From positions 373,910 to 437,909 of the forward strand of contig JAJEKV010000147.1 of assembly GCA_021234155.1 (NCBI GenBank): a stretch of DNA of 64,000 nucleotides, given 5' to 3'. The stretch comes from Isoetes taiwanensis. Lineage: Eukaryota > Streptophyta > Lycopodiopsida > Isoetales > Isoetaceae. Numbering within the stretch: position 1 is the first letter of the stretch; every line of letters starts with the position of its first letter. Shown here piece by piece: positions 56,270-64,000 of the stretch. Below the pieces are notes generated by a model, which saw only the letters and a program-made list of their open reading frames with translations, was not told where the DNA came from and did not search any database. Made by a program: the position numbers and the translations under genes.

Positions 56270-58009
56270 TCAACACTGGACCTCTCTTTTCAACCCAACT
56301 CCCTGCAAACTCCGCACTGCTACCCTTATAGCTCCAACAGCTCCAAGTTGTTTCAAATGACTATCCATCCCATCTTCTAAATTGCCATTAGCATCTGCTA
56401 AAGTAACATCTAATTGCACGCCAACAAAGAAGGCAACCTGAAAGATGCACGAACCTTTTAGGTACTTGCTGAGAAAATACTAGTTTCAATAAATAGTTTG
56501 ATGAATAGACAACCTGTCCATCAGAACTTCGAATAGGCGCAAGATGCAAAAAGTTCCAAAAAGGCTGCTTATTTTTCCTGTCAAAATGAACTCATAAGAC
56601 TTGGAGACTCATTTAAGTCGCATATCAGAGAACTTTTTATGCAGCATACCTATAATTCAAAATGCGCACAGTACATGGCCTCTCAGCCGTGATACTTGAC
56701 CTTATCTGAATTCAGAAACAGCACTAAGAGATAAGTATCACATGGGATCAAACAGTAAACAAAAATGTAGATCCATGTTGAAAGTAGTACTTAAGTGATG
56801 TTCTTTGAACGACTTTAAACAGAGATAGTTAGTACCTGGTCAATCGTGTTTTGATCTGTGTCTGGTCCCTGTAGAAATCTGCAGTTCCGGCCTATTACTT
56901 CATCTCGGGAATAACCTGATATGGACAAAATTACAATTTAAACATATTCAAGACCAAAATTATATGTCTCGAGTCCACAAGCTACACAAATGTTGCTAGG
57001 TTTTGTGTACCTGTCAATTTAAGAAATCTCTCACTGGCATGGACAATGGGAGTGTCTGGCAGGTGGGGATCTGCACTGTAAGAAGCAAATGAGCAAGAGT
57101 CAAAGAGGTTCAAACTAAAGTTTTATGTCATATAAAGGTCTTAACAAACCATGAAACAATTGTTTACATAGTAAGGATCAGGTCCAAAAGGGGTAAAGGA
57201 ATTCTGAGCTTACAGCACAAAACTTTGCTGCACCCGCGAAAGTTGTAACATAAGGGATGAGCAAATAACACCAAGTGCAGCACTCTCCTTCATAGACTTG
57301 CACCTACGTTCTCCAACTCCTTCATTCTTAGCAGATTGCTTCAGACCATATACTACAGACTTTACAGCCCTTGTTGCAGCCTCCTTATCTTCTTCTGCAG
57401 CCTGAAACTCTTCCTCCAGCCCAGAATCTAAAACACAAATAATGCCCCAATTCAGTCACGAAACAATTGAATCCAAAACCCAACAAATTCAAACCTACCT
57501 TCATGAAAGACTTCCTCAGAGGAACCTACAGTCTGCACAAATGCTGTGGCAAGCCTGTGAGAAATAGGAGTTTGAACACCTAAAAAATGAATTACTTTCC
57601 CATCCTCACGGGAATAGATGGGGGCCAGATGAAACAGATTCCAAAAGGGTTTTCCATGTTTTGTGTAATTAAGTATTTGAACTTGGCACGATCTTTCTTC
57701 GCGTATGGCATCCCTGATTTCCGTAACCATTCTCTTATCTGTATCAGGTCCTTGCAGAAACCTACAATTATGACCCAATACCTCTTCTTTGCTGTACCCA
57801 GTCATTTTAAGGAACCCCTCGCTAGCATATACAATGGGATGATCCGGCAGTCTAGGATCACATAGAACAAAATTATACTCACACTGCTGCAATGCCTCCT
57901 GCACTTTGCTCCTATACCGGGAGCTTAGGGATTCAGACAAAGGATCCTCGTCCTTCAACTCCGGCGGTTCTAGGGCAAAAGAAGAAAGCCAGCCTATTTC
58001 CATACCCAT
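56270..58009 (-). CDS. PLP: PAS/LOV protein with two LOV domains, blue-light receptor family (385 aa, 7 exons)
   Basis: Exons, high to low: 58009-57499, 57427-57214, 57075-57011, 56915-56836, 56705-56650, 56577-56514, 56437-56270; they join in phase to 385 codons, close to known plant PAS/LOV proteins. LOV1 (about residues 46-150) has GHNCRFLQGPDTD with the photoactive Cys at 82, then NYTKHGKPFWNLFHLAPIY and VIHFLGVQ. LOV2 (about 239-350) has GRNCRFLQGPDTD with Cys at 275, NKQPFWNFLHLAPI and FFVGVQLD. Both therefore keep the FMN-adduct Cys and neighbouring residues. There is no kinase, F-box or Kelch domain, so the output is by partner binding, as known for LOV-only plant proteins. The ATG at 58009 is the first in the open frame. 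Its 3' end has been duplicated twice elsewhere in this window. Confidence 0.92.
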
Positions 58010-59687
58010 CTTTAGAAAACCTCGATCCAACACAGAAGCTAAAAACCTAAGAGGTGGAGGCCCAACAAAGAGCTCTAAAAAGGGAAGAGAAGAAAGATGG
58101 AGGCAGCCGCCATTTGGAGAAAAGAGGCTATGGAAAAAAAACTGCCGCAGATGCAGAGAATTACTCTGGTTGGCAAAAAATGTACTGCAGCGGCGAATCG
58201 AAAACGAAATGGGGATGAATTGGGTTGTGGGTCTTGAAATTAAGGCCGCCAGAGTACTCCAACACAAAGATCCCTCTACTTATTCAATTTTTTTCTGTGC
58301 GCCAGGCCAAGGAAAGTCGGTCAATACGTGGCATGCAATCCTATCTTGTGTAATCTTATGGCTCAGTGTAATGCAACCTGTACTAAAAGATTCTTAACTT
58401 CTTAAATATCAACACACTTGTCACACTTGTCCAAAAGTTCTCTTCCAATTCCTCCTCCACCCAATTTTCAGATCTTTTATCTTTGAGATTTCCATATATA
58501 ATTTGATAACGATGGGGGATCAGAAGTGCCATATGAGCTCTCTATTTTGAATTGTTCTCTCTTTAATACGATATTATTTCTTAATACGTGTTCTGTCTGT
58601 TGCGACCATTTCTTCAACAAGTTGTTCGTCGCATCAAGATGTTGAATGGCTGTCTTTACGAATTTTGTTTTATTCGCTTGCTTTGATATACATAGATCTG
58701 ATTAGACTCTAGCTAGAGGTTTATTTAGATTTATGTTGAATTACAATGGTATTACATCTCTTATAAAATTATGTATTTATAATAAGGTCTCCCCTGTCGA
58801 ACGCCTCACACAATAAAAGAAAATATCCTCAATGGGAAGATATGGCTAGAAGGTCACATTTAGTAAAGTTTTCAAGGTCAAGTAAGTTAAGGAGAATGAC
58901 GTGCCATATTTGCATGGATAAGATAGACATATCATCCAACGATGAGAGAGAGCTAGCTAATGCTAAACAAATGTTGACATGCTTTATTATAACAGACTAA
59001 TTTTATGCAACCAAATAAAATTTAAACGAATGTGGCGCCCACTCATCCAAGGGGATTTCAAGGGTTGCCCCCTTTGGGCAATCTATTTTTAGATCACATT
59101 TTGTTAGGAAGCTCATTGTTGAAACTATGTATTTTATGACATTAGTTATGCATCTTGGTTGAGGTTTGCATATGTAAAGTAAGAAGTGTATAAGGTTAAT
59201 CTTGTACTGGATTGATCTTCAAATATGACAAAAAAAGTCTTCTTTCTCAACTTTTTTCTCCATGTTTTACTTCCTTTGCCTCAAGATTCATAAGCTAGGA
59301 CATGATGGAAACAGATTGGCAAGCCACCTAAGCAATGAGCCATCTGTTTGCCGTGAAACATTAATCACATTGTTACCTTACCTAAAGGAAATGTGGGGAC
59401 CTTACCTAAAGGAAATGTGGGGCTCTATTTTGGCCTCTCCATGTCAGATCCACAAACCACGTCAGTTGCATGCCCGCCCAGGGTTCGAAATTGGGGGGGT
59501 TTGACCCTGAAAAATCCAGCCATTTTAAAAGATTCCGATAACAAAAAAAATGTTCGACATTTTTTCAGGTCATTTTTATAAAAATTTCTGAGGATTTCCA
59601 GAAAACTACACTATAACTTTGTGTATTTCTGGTAGTCTTTAATCTAAGCAGGCGTTTTTACCTGTCATTTTTTATTTCTAATTTCGA

Positions 59688-59875
59688 ACCCTGTGCCCGC
59701 CCCTCCCCCCTCCCCTGATTACTATATATGGCTGAAGCGGGTCCTTCCCCCACCACCTTTAAACCTTGTGCCCGCCCCTCGCCCCTCCCCTGATTACTAT
59801 ATATGGCTGAAGGGGGTCCTTCCCCCACCACCTTTATGAATACATAGTTGAAGTGGTTCCTTCTCCCACCAACAT
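59688..59875 (+). repeat. 82-bp tandem repeat, about 2.3 copies
   Basis: The unit contains TGTGCCCGCCCCTC, TGATTACTATATATGGCTGA and TCCTTCCCCCACCACCTTTA. A third, partial and diverged copy follows to about 59875. Confidence 0.85.
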
Positions 59876-61307
59876 TGGCCACTTTCACAATGAAGCATTG
59901 AACTCAGGACCTTGAGTATAATAGTTTAGAGTCTTACCACAAAACCATAAGGAATAGAGCTCTCTCTTCTTTTATGTAAGCTCAAGTGAGTTAAGGAAAA
60001 AATGACGTGTCTGGATAGGGTACATATATCATTAAGTGAAGAGACGGGGAGGGAGGGAGGGAGATGTAAATTATAGTTGACGTGCTCTATTATAAAAAAC
60101 TAATTATATTTAACCAATTAAAAATTATTAAGCATACATAGAAGATAAGTGTGGCACCTTGGCAAAGGACGACATACATAAATCGACTAATGATCTAATG
60201 TGGCATTGCGATCAACACCATAGAGGATTTTACATACACACAAATTCTTTGCTTTACAATATGTACAAAATGCACCAAAAATAGTGATAGATGAACTGCA
60301 TTATCTGGTAAGGATATGAAGATGGTGATAAATCAATTGCAAGGTCTACATAGCACGAAGGTCTACACCCGCAAATTTCTTAACACGAATGTGGGAATGC
60401 TTATGAACCAAGTATTTGATAAAGTTATGATATTGTGATATAGATGAATTGCATTATCTACGAGGATATGAAGGCTAAAAGAGCACTCATACATTTAAGG
60501 CAGTGAAGTGCAAATTCTCAATAAGGATATATGTACTTTTTATGGCAAGAACACTTGTATTTATACAACACTAATACAGGGTCTATTTTTAATATTGGTG
60601 TACCATTTAGCACGTCGCGACATTTGGTGCTGAGAGATGTTAACAACCCTCGAAATTGGACTTTGTCTACACATCACTTGTAAAAAATTGATGGCCTCCA
60701 GATCTGAGTTGATTTCTAACGAATTTCAGAGGTGCCGCTATGCCATCGGTCTATGATTCCTTGGTGCTTCCATCCTGCTTCAAATTTCAAAGTGCTTATC
60801 ATCTTGACGTCATAATGCATGTCGCTAGACCAGATTCATGATTTACAAAATTTGGAGGCAAGGACATGTCACCGATCTGTGATTATTGGTGCTTCACTGC
60901 TTAAATGCCTGTCGCTTGAACGTCACAATGGCCATTGTCAGTCATCGTTATGCCCGTAGGGCCTATTCAACAAACTTATACAAAGAAAATAACGTGCATA
61001 AGACACGCTGAAATTTCACATTTTGGCACACCACTATTAAATATAGAGGTCAAAATTGGCTAAAAGAATAGAATAGCTTAGTATTAGAAGAATGATATAA
61101 AATAAAGAAGTACAAGCTTATTATAGTCAAGAACAAGAATACAATAAAAGTGATCATCTTCAAAATGACATATTTTCAAGATTGTGGCCTAAATGAACAG
61201 CGTATTATTGTCCGGGTTAAAAAACCCCCTCCTTGCTCTAAAGGATTGTTTGGGGGAAAAATCGTGACAGAAATAGATTTGCTGTCGAATGTACAAATAC
61301 AAATACA

Positions 61308-61327
61308 AATATATATATATATATATA
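61308..61327. repeat. (AT)n microsatellite
   Basis: A short alternating AT tract after an ACAAATACAAAT run. Confidence 0.9.
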
Positions 61328-61423
61328 CAAGTTTATTAATATTTAGGACCTACACATTTGGAGAAATTTGTGACAAAAATGTGTGAAAAATAACCTACAA
61401 AATATACTCAGTGTGAAAGACTC

Positions 61424-62440
61424 TCCTAGATTCTTAAGATTCTATAGACACTCCCCTTAGATTTTCAGAAACTATCCCAAGATTCCTCTACATTTCTCAA
61501 GATTCCATGTATATTCTCCTAGATTCCCTTGGATTATATGAAAATTCCCCAAGATTCTAAAGGATTCTATCAAGATTCCTCTAAATTATAAAAGATTATC
61601 CCAAGATTCCTCTAGATTCTCCAAAGACTATCCTAAGATTCCTATAGATTCCTTAAGAATCTATCTAGATTCTCTTAGCTTCCCTTACATCTTATGAGGA
61701 CACCCCTAGATTCTCAAAGATTCTCTCAAAAATCCCATAGATCCCCCAAGATTCTATGTAGATTCTCCTAGATTCTCTAAGATCCTATGAAGATTCCCCT
61801 AGATTTCAAAGATCCTTTTGAGATTCCACTAGATTCCCTAAGGTTATAATGAGATTCCTCTAGATTCCTCAAGATCCCATGAAGATTCCTCTAGATTCTT
61901 TTGAATTACCATAGATTTCGTAAAATTCCAAGAATATTCCTTTAGATTCTCTAAGATTCCCTAGATTCTCAGAAATTTTATGAAGATTCCCTTAGATTCC
62001 TCTAGATTCTCCTATGATTCCCATAGATTCCCCAAGATTCTATGTAGATTCTCCTAGATTCTCTAATCCTATGAAGATTCCCCTAGATTCTCTAAGATTC
62101 CATCAAGATTCCCCTAGATTCTCAAAGATTTATGAAGATTCCACTGGATTCCTCTAGGTTCGCAAAGATTCTCTTGTGATTCCTATAGATTCCTAAAGAT
62201 TCTAATGAGGTTCCTCTAGATTCTCAAAGATCCCAGGAAGATTCCCCTAGATTGTCTTAGTGTACCATAGATTTCGTTAAGATTTATGAAGATTCCATTG
62301 GATTCCACTAGATTCGCAAAGATTCTCTTGTGATTCCTACAGATTCTTTAAGATTCTATTGAGATTCCTCTAGATTCTTAAAGATCCCAGGAAGATTCCC
62401 CTAGATTCTCTTAACACACTATATATTCCATTAAGATTCT
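61424..62440. repeat. Degenerate minisatellite of about 1 kb
   Basis: About 60 occurrences of the core GATTC or its variants are arranged as AGATTCCCCTAGATTCTC-type units of 14-16 bp, often pairing into units near 30 bp with AAGATTCTATGA. Divergence among units is high and higher-order blocks recur, e.g. TTCTATGTAGATTCTCCTAG at 61752 and 62038. Plus-strand purine/pyrimidine composition is fairly uniform. No coding capacity. Confidence 0.9.
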
Positions 62441-63230
62441 TAATATCCGATCAAGTTGGCACCAACTATGACGGAACAGTGCCAAAGCACCAGTCATTGG
62501 AAAGTTCTCGACGAGAGGAATCCAACGGCATGGGGCCGGGTTTCTGAGGTTAGCTTGCCCTCGCGGGGTTGCGACCCTTTGCCTTTCCCTTTTATTCATC
62601 CTTTTCCGCCTCCGCCTGGCGCCTGGCGCCTGGCGCCTGCCTGAGGCGCTGCCTGAGGCCTGCCCAAGCGGATGCAATGATGGATGGCGTTGGAGCAGCG
62701 GCAGTGAAGGATGGCGCCCCTGTGTGTGCCTGAGTGGATGTCCGCCTGCGCGCATACCTGGGGGTGCTGGCGCCTTGGCGCAGGGCTGGTGGATGGGTGA
62801 GGAGGCACCTCCGATGGGCGATTTCCCTGAGCGGTTTTTCTGAGCGCCGCCTTCCCTGCGTGTCTGGGCGATTGGCGTTGGGGGCGTCTGTTTTCCAGCA
62901 CCCAGTTGTGAAGAGGTTACGGTTCGGAGTTGCTTGGTGAAGCTTTGCCTGCTGGAGGTATGAAGGTATGCTTGTTGCTTGTGCAACAGCATGGATTTTT
63001 GGATCGGTGAGCAGCCATAGTCATCCTGGCAACGGTTTTTTCCCAGGTGGTTTTTAATCCGGGTCATGATGGTTGTGTTCTAGCTCACGTTGTGCTTTGG
63101 TTTAAGGGCTTCGGCCCATGTTCTTGTTTGGACTTCGGTCCAGGACTTCGGTCCCTTATGTACTTGGTCCCATAACCCGACAGGGTTCCGTGGACGTTAA
63201 AAATTTTTCCTTCCTTCCTTCCTTCCTTTG
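62441..63230 (+). repeat. GC-rich block ending in a retroelement-like tail
   Basis: The block is far richer in G and C than its surroundings. It includes GCGCCTGGCGCCTGGCGCCT at about 62618-62637 and several short GGCTTCGGCC- and GGACTTCGGTCC-type hairpins at 63105-63150. It ends TCCGTGGACGTTAAAAA followed by (CCTT)n at 63209-63227. This is the layout of a LINE or SINE 3' end. The ORFs on both strands (e.g. minus 63067-62411) show no reverse transcriptase motif and are probably composition artefacts. Confidence 0.45.
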
Positions 63231-64000
63231 TCCCGGCCACTCCACCTTAATCCGACCCCTCTAGTGCAAGTTACGGGCTAAGAAAAAGGAAGCTCCTTCG
63301 AAAGTCCATCCAATAAATGTTTTGCCACCTCACTACATTTTTTTTAATGAGGATGCCACCTCATATCATTTAAAAGAAATAATGTAATTTAATATAAAAA
63401 CTTGATGACTAGGATTTATCCTAACCTTTTGATCTAACAGCTAAGATCTACTACACCAAATCAAGGAACCTTCCTTGCACCTTCCCTATAAAAATCAAAG
63501 ACTATGATTTCGCCTTCCCTTTTGATCCGACGGTTCATAGATGGGGTGCATGCCCCCATGCATGCCCATGCATGTACACACATCTAAATATGTGGTCGAG
63601 ATTTAACTCCTGAAATTCAACGGACCAGATGGAAAGGAGCAACCGAGGTGTCCCACATATCAAAGTGTGTTTATATCTACTCTTATATAATTGATTCTAG
63701 CCAATATTCGATTTCTTATTCTTTGGATTCCCGTCCGGGGGAAAAAATAGGGTGCTTGAGTGAAAAAAAAATGAAAAATAGCAGCCGTATGAAGCTAGAC
63801 AACTGTCGATCCAAGATATTTCTGTGAAGCTAGATCTGTGACAAACGGCAGTCGCGAATTTGTTTGGGCATGGTAGGAACCTGTGTTTGAAAGGATTGAA
63901 AAGACAGGTGATAGTATGACGTTGATTATAGGTGCGTTTGCTTTGTATTATATCGACAGTTGTTGAAGCAGATAAGAATGGTAATTATGTGAATAATCTA
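63231..64000. other. Intergenic, no gene seen
   Basis: AT-rich sequence with a CATGCATGCCCATGCATG run at 63555-63575. No supported feature. Confidence 0.5.

Larger units (their letters stand above)
58010..61423. other. Upstream of the PAS/LOV gene; intergenic with tandem repeats
   Basis: No gene is recognised. Repeats: a 24-bp unit ACCTTACCTAAAGGAAATGT at 59373-59420; an 82-bp unit at 59690-59840; a short AT run at 61308-61327. ORF 58267-58010 upstream of the LOV start has no ATG. Confidence 0.55.

Noticed and set aside
58010-58267. N-terminal extension of the LOV protein
   Set aside because: The frame is open but contains no ATG before 58009.
57587-58397. Plus-strand ORFs over the LOV gene
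   Set aside because: Antisense shadows of exon 1 of the PAS/LOV gene.
61424-62440. Regular short repeats resembling a CRISPR array
   Set aside because: Units are adjacent, variable and without unique spacers of constant size; this is a plant nuclear minisatellite.
62411-63067. 218-codon minus-strand ORF in the GC-rich block
   Set aside because: Composition-driven Arg/Pro/Gly/Ala-rich sequence with no domain; open frames exist on both strands.

Overview
The window is nuclear DNA of a land plant. It holds spliced plant genes with short GT-AG introns: a two-LOV-domain PAS/LOV protein, an ABI-like subunit of the SCAR/WAVE complex, and a type II membrane glycosyltransferase-like protein. These sit in an AT-rich background full of nested LTR retrotransposons and decayed DNA transposons. 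The species cannot be fixed from the sequence. The repeat load, the odd histone H3-like gene and the transposase types make me lean towards a non-flowering plant such as a fern, with low confidence.

Layout. 1-5876: an LTR element with no recognisable coding capacity (minus orientation, PBS and polypurine tract visible); one LTR is split by a 2.5 kb terminal-inverted-repeat element. 6302-6699: a foldback, MITE-like element. 8371-14286: a nearly intact Ty1/Copia element (806-bp LTRs, 5-bp target duplication, gag and pol in different frames). 16009-20567: an eight-exon glycosyltransferase-like gene. About 23090-31890: a stretch bounded by 57-bp inverted repeats. It holds fragments of a CLP1-like gene and probably of an OXA1-like gene, an unrecognised acidic ORF region and a broken MULE transposase. 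32008-33913: a nine-exon ABIL gene. 36005-39398: a DNA transposon with short TIRs, a GGAA target duplication, a broken transposase on the minus strand and remains of a coiled-coil/zinc-finger ORF on the plus strand. 39409-40502 and 45362-45981: two partial copies of the 3' end of the LOV gene. 46368-48780: a short degenerate Copia element.

50035-53148 is a compact group of small genes: a divergent histone H3-like protein with a long tail and an in-frame stop, two unrecognised small ORFs and an unrecognised two-exon gene. A short inverted-repeat motif recurs among them. 53630-55247 is a partial or decayed NPF/POT transporter. 56270-58009 (minus) is the intact seven-exon PAS/LOV gene. 61424-62440 is a degenerate minisatellite built on a GATTC-rich unit, followed by a GC-rich block ending in what looks like a non-LTR retrotransposon tail.

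Exon boundaries for the three intact genes were deduced by hand from splice consensus, reading phase and protein continuity; all three give clean open frames (703, 319 and 385 codons). Family names come from motif recognition only, not from database searches.
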